A stretch of 64,000 nucleotides of DNA from positions 320,787 through 384,786 of the forward strand of contig NZ_JACHIN010000012.1 in the NCBI RefSeq assembly GCF_014203235.1, read 5' to 3'. Shown here one piece after another: positions 41,318 to 49,734 of the stretch (position 1 is the first letter of the stretch; every line of letters begins with the position of its first letter). A program made the position numbers and the translations under genes. Under the pieces are notes generated by a model. It was not told the origin of the DNA, did no database searches, and was given only the letters and a program-made list of their open reading frames with translations. The stretch is from Nonomuraea endophytica. Its GTDB lineage: Bacteria > Actinomycetota > Actinomycetes > Streptosporangiales > Streptosporangiaceae.

Positions 41318-41340
41318 TTGTTAAGAAGGTTTATTAACAA
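41318..41340. promoter_or_regulatory. Inverted repeat upstream of the glucosaminidase, candidate operator
   Basis: TTGTTAA (41318-41324) and TTAACAA (41334-41340) are perfect 7-bp arms nine bases apart, in an AT-rich patch 27 bp before the glycosidase start. The layout resembles sugar-responsive operators of ROK-family regulators in actinomycetes. The regulator is not in the window. Confidence 0.5.
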
Positions 41341-41366
41341 ACGGACTCATCCCAGCGGGGTGCCCC

Positions 41367-44300
41367 ATGGCTCGATTACTCGTCGCGTTGTCGCTGCTCA
41401 TGGCCGCTTTCGGAATCTCACTACCCGCCCATGCCGAGGCTCCGTCGGTGACCGCTCTGCCCGGTTACAAGATCCAGTCCTCGGCCAAGGTGAGTGATTC
41501 CGGCGCCGCCATCTCCACTCCGGGGTACGCCGCCACCGGCTGGTACCCGGTCGGCCCGCGCTCCACCGTCCTCGCCGGCCTCCTGGAGAACGGCGTCTAC
41601 CCCGACCCGTTCTTCTCCACGAACATGCAGTCCATCCCCGCCGCCGACTTCGACGTGGCCTGGTGGTACCGGGCCGACTTCACGCTCGGCGCCGAGAGCG
41701 GCATGCGCACCATGCTCGACTTCAGCGGGGTGATCTCCGGGGCCGACGTCTGGGTCAACGGGACCCAGGTGGTCAGCGGCGCGGCCGGCGCGTACACGCG
41801 GCACGAGCGCGACATCACCGCCCAGGCACGCGCGGGCGTCAACTCCATCGCCTTCCGGATCAACCCCAACAACCCGAACAGCCATCTGACGATCGGCTGG
41901 ATCGACTGGGTGCAGTTGCCGCGTGACGACAACATGGGCATCTTCCGCGACGTGCTGATCAAGCGGACCGCCGCGGTCTCGCTCAACAACCCGCACGTGA
42001 TCACGAACCTCGCCGTGCCCGCCCTGGACCGCGCCGACCTGACGATCAAGGCCGACGTGCGCAACCACACCACCAGCCCGGTGACCACCACGGTCCGCGG
42101 CACGATCGGCGCGCTCACGTTCAGCCAGGACGTCTCCCTGGCCGCGGGCGAGACCAGGCGGATCACGTTCAACCAGACGATCGGCAATCCGCAGGTCTGG
42201 TGGCCGTACGCGATGGGCGCCCAGCCCCTCTACGACCTCGGCCTCACCGCGACCGTCGGCGGCGTCACCAGCGACACCGTCAGCGAGCGCTTCGGCGTCC
42301 GCAAGGTCGAGTCGGCCAAGAACGCCTCCGGCCGCCGCTACTACAAGATCAACGGCCGGAACCTCCTCATCAGGGGCGGCGGCTGGTCACCCGACATCTT
42401 CCTGCGGCCCAAGATCGGCTACCTCGAGGACAAGCTCCGCTACGTCAAGGACCTCGGACTCAACACGATCAGGATCGAGGGGCACCTGGAAGGCGACGAG
42501 CTCTACGACCTGGCCGACAAACACGGCATCCTGACCCTGCCCGGCTGGGAGTGCTGCAACAAGTGGGAGGGCTCCTTCTCCAGCGGCGACTACCCGATCG
42601 CCAAGGCGTCGATGCTGGCCGAGGCCGTACGCCTGCGCAACCACCCGAGCGTGATCTCCTTCCTCATCGGCTCGGACAACCCGCCGCCCGCGCAGAAGGA
42701 GACCGGCTACCTCGACGCGCTGACCCAGGCCGAGTGGCAGCTCCCGATCGTCCCGGTGGCCAGTGACAAGTCCAGCCCGCAACTGGGCAACTCGGGCATG
42801 AAGATGCCGGGGCCGTACGACTGGGTGCCGCCCAACTACTGGTACAACAAGCGCGAAGGCGGCGCGTTCGGCTTCAACTCCGAGACCGGCGCCGGGCCCG
42901 ACGTGCCCACGCTCGACTCGCTCAAGCGCATGATGACCCCGGCCCAGATCGACTCGCTCTGGCAGAACCCGGGCGCCACGCAGTACCACCGCTCGCCCTC
43001 CAGCACCTTCAACAACCTGTCGATCTACCACAACGCCCTCAGAGGCAGGTACGGCGTGCCCTCCGGCCGCGAGGACTACGTGAAGAAGGCGCAACTGGCC
43101 CAGTACGAGGCGGTGCGAGCCCAGTTCGAGGCCTACGGCCGCAACTTCACCGACTCCACGAACCCCTCCACCGGCGTCATCTACTGGATGCTCAACAGCG
43201 GCTGGTCCTCGCTGCACTGGCAGCTGTTCGACTACTACCTCGACCAGGGCGGCTCCTACTGGGGCGCGCGCGAGGCCAACAAGCCGCTGCACGTCCAGTA
43301 CTCCTACGACAACGACTCGGTCGTCGTGGTGAACTCCACACCGAACGCCGCCCAGAACCTCCAGGTCAAGACCGACGTCTTCAACCTCGACGGCACCGCG
43401 AAGTACTCCAACACCGCCACCGTCAACGTCCCCGCCGACGGCGGCAAGGCGAGCGCGGTCACGATCCCGTCCATCTCCGGCCTCAGCTCCACCTACCTGG
43501 TACGGCTGACGCTCCTGCGCGCCGGCGAGGAGATCGACCGCAACGTCTACTGGCTGTCCACCTCCGACGACGTCATCGACTGGTCGGGCAACACCTGGTA
43601 TTACGTGCCGACCTCCAGCTACGCCAACCTGACCGGCCTCAACTCGATGCCCAGGACCTCCCTGAGCGTCACCGCGACCACGAACACGGTCACGATCACC
43701 AACACCGGCACCGCCCCGGCCCTCTACCTGGACGTCAGGATGGTCGACGCCGCGGGCACGCCGGTCCTGCCCGTCACCTGGTCCGACAACGCGATCAGCC
43801 TGTGGCCGGGGGAGTCGAAGACGCTGACCGCCAGCGGCACCGGCGCGAACGCCAGGGTCTCGGGCTGGAACACCGCCACGGTCACGGTCCCGACCGGCCC
43901 GCCGGACGTCGAACGGCCCACCCCGCCGACGAACCTGCGCGTCACCGGCACGACCTCGTCGTCGGTCTCCCTGGCCTGGGACCCGGCGACCGACAACGTC
44001 GGCGTCGTCGGCTACGACGTCCAGGGCGGCCCCTCGGTGACCGGCACCACAGCCACGGTCTCCGGTCTGCAGCCGGGCACGCCGTACACCTTCACCGTCC
44101 GCGCCCGCGACGCGGCGGGGCTCGTCTCCGACGCCTCCAACGAGGTCCAGGCCACCACCGGCAGCGGCCCGGCCGACTATCAGGCGGAGGACGCGGTGAT
44201 CTCGCAGGGCGCGGTGGAGTCCAACCACGCCGGCTTCACCGGCACGGGCTTCGTCAACCTCGACAACGTGGTGGGCTCGTACGTGGAGTGGACCGTGAAC

Positions 44301-44906
44301 GCCGCCGCCGCCGGCCCGGCGAACCTGGAGATCCGCTACGCCAACGGCACCGCGGTCAACCGCCCGCTCAACGTCAACGGCGCCACGGCCGACTTCCCCG
44401 GCACCGGCGCCTGGAGCGCCTGGCAGACGAAGACGGTGCCGGTCCAGCTCCAGGCGGGCGTCAACAAGATCAGGGCCACCTCGACCACGGCCAACGGCGG
44501 CCCGAACCTCGACCGCCTCATCGTGGTCCCGCAGCAGCCGGGCGCCGACCACCAGGCGGAGGACGCGGTGATCTCGCAGGGCGTGGTCGAGTCCAACCAC
44601 GCCGGATTCACCGGCACCGGCTTCGTCAACTACGACAACGTCACCGGCTCCTACGTCGAGTGGACCGTCACCGCGGCCGCCGCCGGCACCGTGGACGCGG
44701 TGATCCGCTACGCCAACGGCACGACCGTCAACCGCCCGCTCAACGTCAATGGCGCCACGGTCGACTTCGCCGGCACCGGCGCCTGGACGACGTGGCAGAC
44801 GAAGACCGTGCCGGTCCAGCTCCAGGCGGGCGTCAACAAGATCAGGGCCACCGCCACCACCGCGAACGGAGGACCCAACGTCGACCGGTTGTCGATCGGC
44901 CCCTAG
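41367..44906 (+). CDS. csxA: Secreted exo-beta-D-glucosaminidase (GH2) with Fn3 and two CBM35-like modules
   Basis: An 1179-residue secreted enzyme. The signal peptide LLVALSLLMAAFGISLPAHA is followed by the GH2 sugar-binding, immunoglobulin-like and barrel domains. The exo-glucosaminidase signature is Asp437 in SFLIGSDNPPP (acid/base, Asp instead of the usual GH2 Glu) and the nucleophile Glu506 in GFNSETGAG. It should release GlcN from the non-reducing end of chitosan. Residues about 851-935 form an Fn3 domain. Residues about 936-1059 and 1060-1179 are two near-identical modules (YQAEDAVISQGAVESNHAGF), CBM35/CBM6-like. An operator-like inverted repeat lies upstream. Confidence 0.92.
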   Translation: MARLLVALSLLMAAFGISLPAHAEAPSVTALPGYKIQSSAKVSDSGAAISTPGYAATGWYPVGPRSTVLAGLLENGVYPDPFFSTNMQSIPAADFDVAWWYRADFTLGAESGMRTMLDFSGVISGADVWVNGTQVVSGAAGAYTRHERDITAQARAGVNSIAFRINPNNPNSHLTIGWIDWVQLPRDDNMGIFRDVLIKRTAAVSLNNPHVITNLAVPALDRADLTIKADVRNHTTSPVTTTVRGTIGALTFSQDVSLAAGETRRITFNQTIGNPQVWWPYAMGAQPLYDLGLTATVGGVTSDTVSERFGVRKVESAKNASGRRYYKINGRNLLIRGGGWSPDIFLRPKIGYLEDKLRYVKDLGLNTIRIEGHLEGDELYDLADKHGILTLPGWECCNKWEGSFSSGDYPIAKASMLAEAVRLRNHPSVISFLIGSDNPPPAQKETGYLDALTQAEWQLPIVPVASDKSSPQLGNSGMKMPGPYDWVPPNYWYNKREGGAFGFNSETGAGPDVPTLDSLKRMMTPAQIDSLWQNPGATQYHRSPSSTFNNLSIYHNALRGRYGVPSGREDYVKKAQLAQYEAVRAQFEAYGRNFTDSTNPSTGVIYWMLNSGWSSLHWQLFDYYLDQGGSYWGAREANKPLHVQYSYDNDSVVVVNSTPNAAQNLQVKTDVFNLDGTAKYSNTATVNVPADGGKASAVTIPSISGLSSTYLVRLTLLRAGEEIDRNVYWLSTSDDVIDWSGNTWYYVPTSSYANLTGLNSMPRTSLSVTATTNTVTITNTGTAPALYLDVRMVDAAGTPVLPVTWSDNAISLWPGESKTLTASGTGANARVSGWNTATVTVPTGPPDVERPTPPTNLRVTGTTSSSVSLAWDPATDNVGVVGYDVQGGPSVTGTTATVSGLQPGTPYTFTVRARDAAGLVSDASNEVQATTGSGPADYQAEDAVISQGAVESNHAGFTGTGFVNLDNVVGSYVEWTVNAAAAGPANLEIRYANGTAVNRPLNVNGATADFPGTGAWSAWQTKTVPVQLQAGVNKIRATSTTANGGPNLDRLIVVPQQPGADHQAEDAVISQGVVESNHAGFTGTGFVNYDNVTGSYVEWTVTAAAAGTVDAVIRYANGTTVNRPLNVNGATVDFAGTGAWTTWQTKTVPVQLQAGVNKIRATATTANGGPNVDRLSIGP
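44172..44906. repeat. Tandem duplication of a 372-bp CBM module
   Basis: Two copies with a 372-bp period (44172-44543 and 44544-44906) encode near-identical carbohydrate-binding modules. Long stretches, such as the one encoding VPVQLQAGVNKIRAT, are almost unchanged, which points to recent duplication or gene conversion. Confidence 0.9.
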
Positions 44907-44916
44907 GCTGACCGGC

Positions 44917-45210
44917 ATGATCCGTCACATCGTGCTGCTGACCTGGTCAGAAGAGGCCACCGACGACCAGAAGGCCGCCGTGGCCGATGGACTGGCGGCG
45001 CTGCCCGCGGTGATCCCGCAGCTGCGCCGCTACGACCTCGGCACCGATCTCGGCCTGGCCGCGGGCAACTCCGACTTCGCGGTCGTGGCCGAGTTCGACT
45101 CGGTCGCCGACTACGAGGTCTACCGGGACCACCCCGTGCACCAGGCCGTCATCGCCGAGCACATCAAGCCGATCCTCGCCGCCCGCGCCGCGCTCCAGGT
45201 CGAGCTCTAG
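44917..45210 (+). CDS. Dabb (stress-responsive alpha/beta barrel) domain protein
   Basis: A 97-residue Dabb-domain protein opening MIRHIVLLTWSEEAT, with the late segment YEVYRDHPVHQAVIAEHIKP that contains the conserved His residues. Dabb proteins are dimeric ferredoxin-like barrels, some acting as monooxygenases or cyclases and many uncharacterised. It starts 10 bp after the glycosidase stop, so co-transcription is possible. Its TAG overlaps the stop of the convergent small membrane protein. Confidence 0.85.
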   Translation: MIRHIVLLTWSEEATDDQKAAVADGLAALPAVIPQLRRYDLGTDLGLAAGNSDFAVVAEFDSVADYEVYRDHPVHQAVIAEHIKPILAARAALQVEL

Positions 45211-45431
45211 ACCTCCGGGGGATTGTTCTCCCGGTGCATCAGCCGGTCATCAGAGGTACGGCCCCGCTTGGGCGCGAGCACGATGCTCAGCACCACCCCC
45301 ACGCCGCCGACGATCATGAAGATCAGGCCGATGACGTCCATGCGGACAGCGCTGCCGAACACGTTGGGATCGATGGCGAATCTCAGGATCGCGCCAAGCG
45401 TGAGGAAGAAGATGCTGACCCCGACACCCAT
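45207..45431 (-). CDS. Small two-helix membrane protein (DUF6458-like)
   Basis: A 74-residue protein opening MGVGVSIFFLTLGAILRFAI, with a second helix VIGLIFMIVGGVGVVLSIVL and a basic tail KRGRTSDDR. The pattern fits DUF6458-type actinobacterial proteins of unknown function. ATG 45431 is set by ggagg five bases upstream. It is convergent with the Dabb gene with a four-base stop overlap. Confidence 0.75.
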   Translation of the reverse strand: MGVGVSIFFLTLGAILRFAIDPNVFGSAVRMDVIGLIFMIVGGVGVVLSIVLAPKRGRTSDDRLMHRENNPPEV

Positions 45432-45491
45432 GGCGACCTCCGGAGGGAATGAGCGCGTACGCACTCGGTCATACCCGAGTATGAGTGATCG

Positions 45492-46430
45492 TCACGCGAG
45501 GCAGGTAAGTGGCTGGCCGCCGTTGTAGGCGATCATGTCCATGACGGCGGCCACGACGTCGATCTGTCCGCCTCTGGGCAGGCCGTCCAGTTCGGCGTAG
45601 GCGCGGTGGAGGTTGCCCACGATGCGCTCGGGATCCAGCAGCTCGGCCCACGGCCCCAGATCGGTCTCCCTGGCCGCCTCCAGCGGCGTCAGCCCGGCCG
45701 CGCGTCCCTGCTCGGCCGTGGCCAGCACGAACCGGGCGTAGTCCTGGCCCCGGTCGATCACCTCGGGCCCGCACGGCTCGCCGTGCCCCGGGACGATCGT
45801 CTCCGCGCCGAGCTCCCTGACGTGGTCGAGCACCTCGACCGTCCCGGCCACCGAGCCCGTCAGCATGAACGGCGTGCCGCCGTTGAACACCAGGTCGCCG
45901 GAGAACAGCACCCGGCGCTCCGGGATCCACACGTAGACGTCGTTGGTCGTGTGCGCCGCCGTACCCGGATGCCTGACCTCACACCTCAGCTCATCCACGT
46001 AAAGCGTGATCTGGTCGGTGAAGGTGAGGAACGGCGGCACCGCCTCAAGATCGCCCCACTCCACCTCGGCCGACCAGGCCGCCCGGTAGTCGGGGATGCC
46101 CTCGGCCAGGATCATCCGCCTGGCCAGCTCGTGCCCGACGATCGTGGCCTCCGGGAACAGGTAGTTACCGAACGTGTGGTCGCCGTGGTAGTGGGTGTTG
46201 ACCAGCGTGGTGATCGGCCGGTCGGTCACCCGCGCGACCGCCTCGCGCAGCGCCCTGGTCCGCCGTTCCGTGGCGCAGGCGTCGATGCTGACCACGCCGC
46301 GCCGGCCGACGAGGAAGCCGGTGTTGTTGATCCACCAGCTCCCGTCGGGCTGCACGTAGGCGTGGATGCCGTCCGAGACCTCTTGCGCACGGGCCGAAGG
46401 CAGGGGGTGATCGTGCCGCGATGAGCTCAT
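45492..46430 (-). CDS. Metallo-beta-lactamase-fold hydrolase
   Basis: A 312-residue MBL-fold enzyme. The metal motif is NTHYHGDHTFGN (HxHxDH), with further ligands in HPGTAAHTTND, LFSGDLVFNGG and VPGHGEPCG. This set predicts a di-zinc hydrolase; the order resembles cyclase- or lactonase-like members. Substrate unknown. ATG at 46430. It lies downstream of the acyl-CoA dehydrogenase on the same strand, separated by a terminator. Confidence 0.85.
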   Translation of the reverse strand: MSSSRHDHPLPSARAQEVSDGIHAYVQPDGSWWINNTGFLVGRRGVVSIDACATERRTRALREAVARVTDRPITTLVNTHYHGDHTFGNYLFPEATIVGHELARRMILAEGIPDYRAAWSAEVEWGDLEAVPPFLTFTDQITLYVDELRCEVRHPGTAAHTTNDVYVWIPERRVLFSGDLVFNGGTPFMLTGSVAGTVEVLDHVRELGAETIVPGHGEPCGPEVIDRGQDYARFVLATAEQGRAAGLTPLEAARETDLGPWAELLDPERIVGNLHRAYAELDGLPRGGQIDVVAAVMDMIAYNGGQPLTCLA

Positions 46431-46441
46431 AGGGCGAAAAT

Positions 46442-46470
46442 AGACCGCCCGCCGAGGTGGCGGACGGTCT
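46442..46470 (-). terminator. Terminator after the acyl-CoA dehydrogenase
   Basis: On the minus strand agaccgtccgcc pairs with ggcgggcggtct (12 bp, one mismatch) around a 5-nt loop, followed by attttcg. It lies between the acyl-CoA dehydrogenase stop and the MBL gene. Confidence 0.75.
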
Positions 46471-46485
46471 TGGCGGACCTCTGGG

Positions 46486-48291
46486 TCAGAAGGCTTCTTC
46501 GGGAAGCTCCATCAGCTCCAGCCCGGTCGCGTCGAGGATGCGCCGCTCGGTGGCGATCCTCGGCAGGACGGTGCCGGAGAAGAAGGAGGCGGCGGCGACC
46601 TTGCCCTGGTAGAAGGCGTCCTCGCCCTCGGCCAGGCGGGTCAGGGCCACCTCCGACTGGCGCAGCAGCAGCCAGCCGATGATGAGGTCGCCGAGGGCCA
46701 GCAGGAACCTGGTGGAGTTCAGGCCGACCTTGTAGAGCTCGCCCGGAGCCTCCAGCGAGCCGAGCGCCCAGCCGGCCATCGTGTCGCCCATGGCCTTGAC
46801 CTCGGCGGCGGCCTCGGCGAGGAGCTTGCGCTCCTCCTTCAGGCGGCCGTTGCCGGCGTCGGAGGCGGCGAAGGCGTTGATGTCGGCCAGCAGGGAGCCG
46901 ACCGCGGCGCCCTGGTTGCGCAGGATCTTGCGGAAGAACAGGTCGAGACCCTGGATCGCGGTGGTGCCCTCGTAGAGGGAGTCGATCTTGGCGTCCCTGA
47001 TGTACTGCTCGATCGGGTAGTCCTGCAGGTAGCCGGAGCCGCCCAGGGTCTGCAGCGAGCGGGAGAGCAGCTCGTAGGAGCGCTCGGAGCCGACGCCCTT
47101 GACGATGGGGAGGAGCAGGTCGTTCATGTCGTGCGCGGCCTGGTCGTCCGGGTTGATCTGGATGGCGTCCTGGAAGGTCGCGGTGAACATGACCAGCGCC
47201 CGCATGCCCTCGGCGTAGGCCTTCTGCAGCATGAGCTCGCGGCGTACGTCGGGGTGGTGGGTGATGGTGACGCGGGGGGCGGCCTTGTCGGTCATCTTGG
47301 TCAGGTCGGCGCCCTGGACCCTGGACTTGGCGTACTCCAGCGCGTTCAGGTAGCCGGTGGACAGGGTGGCGATGGCCTTGGTGCCGACCATCATGCGGGC
47401 GTGCTCGATGACCATGAACATCTGCTTGATGCCCTCGTGCACGTCGCCGACCAGGGTGCCGATGGCCGGGTGCTTGTCGCCGAAGGTGAGCTCGCAGGTG
47501 GTGGAGACCTTGAGCCCCATCTTCTTCTCGACGTTGGTGACGTACGCGCCGTTGCGCTCGCCGAGCTCGCCGGTCTCCAGGTTCACGTGGTACTTGGGCA
47601 CCAGGAACATCGACAGGCCCTTGGTGCCGGGGCCGTGGCCCTCGGGGCGGGCCAGCACGAGGTGGAAGATGTTCTCCGACATGTCGTGCTCGGCGCTGGT
47701 GATGAAGCGCTTGACGCCCTCGATGTGCCAGGTGCCGTCGGGCTGCTGGATGGCGCGCGCACGCCCCGCACCGACGTCGGAGCCGGCGTCGGGCTCGGTG
47801 AGCACCATGGTGGCGCCCCAGTTGCGCTCGATGGCCAGTTCGGCGAAGCGCTTCTGGTCGGTGGTGCCGGTCTTCCACAGGGTGTAGGCGAAATTGGGGC
47901 CGGCGGCGTACATGTACAACGCCGGGTTGGCGCCCAGGACCATCTCGGCCGTGGCCCACGCGAGGGTCCGCGGGATGCCGGGGCCGCCCAGGTCGACGGG
48001 CAGGTCGAGGTGCGCCCATCCGCCGTCCACGAGCGCCTTGTAGGACTTCTTGACGCCGTCGGAGACGGTCACGGTGCTCGTGGCGGGGTCGAAAACCGGC
48101 GGGGTGCGGTCGCCCTCCTCGAACGAATCGGCAAGGACGGTCGTGGACAGTCGGTTGACCTCGTCGAGAATGCTCCGGGCGACGTCCTCGTCGACCTCCG
48201 CATAGGGCCCGGTGCCGAGGATGTCACGGCGGCCGAACACCTCGAAGAGGTTGAACTCCAGGTCGCGCACGTTGCTCTTGTAGTGGCCCAT
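46486..48291 (-). CDS. Acyl-CoA dehydrogenase (long form, FadE/AidB-like)
   Basis: A 601-residue acyl-CoA dehydrogenase of the long actinobacterial class with an N-terminal extension. The FAD/substrate motif is VLTEPDAGSDVGAGRARA, followed by KRFITSAEHDM. The catalytic Glu is in DSLYEGTTAIQGLDLF, and the C-terminal helical domain is present. It oxidises acyl-CoA at C2-C3, feeding beta-oxidation. ATG 48291 has aaggag ten bases upstream. A perfect 12-bp palindrome 34 bp upstream is a probable fatty-acid-type repressor site. Confidence 0.93.
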   Translation of the reverse strand: MGHYKSNVRDLEFNLFEVFGRRDILGTGPYAEVDEDVARSILDEVNRLSTTVLADSFEEGDRTPPVFDPATSTVTVSDGVKKSYKALVDGGWAHLDLPVDLGGPGIPRTLAWATAEMVLGANPALYMYAAGPNFAYTLWKTGTTDQKRFAELAIERNWGATMVLTEPDAGSDVGAGRARAIQQPDGTWHIEGVKRFITSAEHDMSENIFHLVLARPEGHGPGTKGLSMFLVPKYHVNLETGELGERNGAYVTNVEKKMGLKVSTTCELTFGDKHPAIGTLVGDVHEGIKQMFMVIEHARMMVGTKAIATLSTGYLNALEYAKSRVQGADLTKMTDKAAPRVTITHHPDVRRELMLQKAYAEGMRALVMFTATFQDAIQINPDDQAAHDMNDLLLPIVKGVGSERSYELLSRSLQTLGGSGYLQDYPIEQYIRDAKIDSLYEGTTAIQGLDLFFRKILRNQGAAVGSLLADINAFAASDAGNGRLKEERKLLAEAAAEVKAMGDTMAGWALGSLEAPGELYKVGLNSTRFLLALGDLIIGWLLLRQSEVALTRLAEGEDAFYQGKVAAASFFSGTVLPRIATERRILDATGLELMELPEEAF

Positions 48292-48324
48292 GGCTGCTGA
48301 TCTCCTTGAACCGCGGCGTTAGTC

Positions 48325-48336
48325 TACTGGCCAGTA
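48325..48336. promoter_or_regulatory. Perfect 12-bp palindrome, candidate repressor site
   Basis: TACTGGCCAGTA is a perfect palindrome in the spacer between the acyl-CoA dehydrogenase and the methyltransferase. It lies next to -10-like TAGACT on the minus strand (48319-48324). Symmetry and position suggest a TetR-family lipid-metabolism repressor. Confidence 0.55.
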
Positions 48337-48394
48337 ACCTTACTAGAAATGCTACCCGCGGGTAACCACTGGTATGCGTGGCATGCTCGTCTGC

Positions 48395-49213
48395 ATGAAC
48401 GCCGAAGAGCTCTCCGCCCTGTGGCGGGAGCGCCTGGGTTCGTGGGCCATTCCTCCGGAAATCCTGGAGAAGGCCCCGGCCGACCCGTGGGGCCACCACC
48501 CCGCCAGATTCGCCACGCGCACCGACCGCGCGCTGGCCGAGCCCGACCACGGCCCGACGATGACGCGCCTGGCCGAGGCTCTGCCCGAGGGCGGCACCGT
48601 CCTTGACGTCGGTGCGGGCGCCGGCGCCGCCTCGCTGCCGCTGCACGAGCACCTGGGCACGGTGATCGCCGTGGACACCTCACCCGAGATGCTGGCCGCG
48701 CTCGGCCCCAAGGCGGACAAGCTCGGCGTCGAGGTCATCCGGGTCGAGGGCCGCTGGCCCGACGTGGCGTCCGAGGTGCCCGTCGCCGACGTGGCCGTGG
48801 CCGCCCACGTCGTCTACAACGTGCCGGACCTCACCGGCTTCCTGCGCGAACTCGACGCGCACGCCCGCCACCGCGTCGTGCTGGAGCTCACCCACCGCCA
48901 CCCGATGAGCTGGCTCGCACCGCTGTGGGAGCACTTCCACGATGTACGCCGCCCCGTGCGCCCCGTAGCGGAAGACGTGGTGGCGCTGGCCGCGGCGATG
49001 GGCTTCGGCGTGCGGGTGGAGGAGCGCGAGGCCCCGCTGGAGCGCTTCGGCACGCTGGAGGAACTGGCCGCCTCCGCCTGCCACCGCATCTGCCTCGACC
49101 CCGCCAGAGCCCCCGAGGTGGCCGAGACCGCGATGGAGCTCGGCATGTGGCCGGTGCCGCGTGACCGCTGGGTCACGATCTGGTGGGAATCATCGGAGAA
49201 GACCCGCCGTTAG
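48395..49213 (+). CDS. SAM-dependent methyltransferase
   Basis: A 272-residue class I methyltransferase. SAM motif I is VLDVGAGAGAASLPL, motif II IAVDTSPEML, followed by VADVAVAAHVVYNVPDL. The C-terminal WVTIWWESSE is typical of small-molecule or rRNA-like members; substrate unknown. Starts at 48374, 48383 and 48395 are in frame with no clear ribosome-binding site; MNAEEL at 48395 opens the conserved N-terminal helix. It is divergent from the acyl-CoA dehydrogenase. Confidence 0.82.
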   Translation: MNAEELSALWRERLGSWAIPPEILEKAPADPWGHHPARFATRTDRALAEPDHGPTMTRLAEALPEGGTVLDVGAGAGAASLPLHEHLGTVIAVDTSPEMLAALGPKADKLGVEVIRVEGRWPDVASEVPVADVAVAAHVVYNVPDLTGFLRELDAHARHRVVLELTHRHPMSWLAPLWEHFHDVRRPVRPVAEDVVALAAAMGFGVRVEEREAPLERFGTLEELAASACHRICLDPARAPEVAETAMELGMWPVPRDRWVTIWWESSEKTRR

Positions 49214-49235
49214 ACCAAATGAGCGACAAAAGCTC

Positions 49236-49275
49236 CCGGACGAGACGCGCCGTACCCGGTTCGCCAAGACGACGC
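49236..49275 (+). promoter_or_regulatory. Guanidine-III riboswitch
   Basis: The sequence starts ccggacgag, continues gcgccgtacccggt and ends caagacgacgc. Order and spacing agree with the guanidine-III (ykkC-III) aptamer known from Thermobifida fusca: a P1 hairpin and a pseudoknot between GCGCCGU and the 3' segment. One pairing position differs (ACGACGC instead of ACGGCGC). It ends 39 bases before an SMR exporter start, whose ribosome-binding site aagggag (49298-49304) is the likely control point. Confidence 0.85.
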
Positions 49276-49313
49276 ACGACATTGTCGACTCGTTCGCAAG
49301 GGAGTGCATCGTT

Positions 49314-49640
49314 ATGGCGTGGATCCTGCTCATCATCGCCGGAGCCTTCGAGGTGGTGATGGCCCTGTCGCTGAAGATGAGCAACGGGCTGTCGCATCTG
49401 TGGTGGACCATCTCGTTCCTGGGCTTCGCGGTCCTGAGCTTCGGCCTGCTGGCGTACAGCCTCAAGTCGCTTGAGGTCGGCACCGCCTACGCCGTCTGGA
49501 CCGGCATCGGCGCGGTGGGCACCGCGATCGTGGGCATGATCGCCATGGGGGACAACGTGTCGTTCGCCCGGATCGCCAGCATCGCGCTCATCGTCATCGG
49601 CGTCATCGGCCTCAACCTGGCGGGCGGCGCCGCCCACTGA
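49314..49640 (+). CDS. sugE: Small multidrug resistance protein, guanidinium exporter type (SugE/Gdx)
   Basis: A 108-residue four-helix SMR protein. The essential Glu is in helix 1 (IAGAFEVVMALSLK), and the SugE/Gdx-type loop is GTAYAVWTGIGAVGTAIVGMI. Gdx-type members exchange guanidinium for protons as antiparallel dimers. The guanidine-III riboswitch upstream gives independent support for that substrate over quaternary drugs. The ATG at 49314 has aagggag nine bases upstream. A strong hairpin follows the gene. Confidence 0.92.
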   Translation: MAWILLIIAGAFEVVMALSLKMSNGLSHLWWTISFLGFAVLSFGLLAYSLKSLEVGTAYAVWTGIGAVGTAIVGMIAMGDNVSFARIASIALIVIGVIGLNLAGGAAH

Positions 49641-49654
49641 CCCCCTCGCGGTCT

Positions 49655-49688
49655 CGGCCGTGCGGTCTGTTCCCCTGCCGCACGGCCG
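49655..49688 (+). terminator. Terminator after the SMR gene
   Basis: A perfect 11-bp stem, cggccgtgcgg with ccgcacggccg, has a 12-nt loop and begins 14 bp after the stop. No U tract follows. Confidence 0.7.
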
Positions 49689-49734
49689 CATAACCTCCTT
49701 GACGGCTTTGGTGGTGTTCGATTGACTGGCTCGC

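Noticed and set aside
42387..44918. 843-codon open frame antisense to the glucosaminidase
   Set aside because: It mirrors the codon bias of the sense gene, has a random Val/Gly/Arg composition and no domain; typical high-GC shadow.
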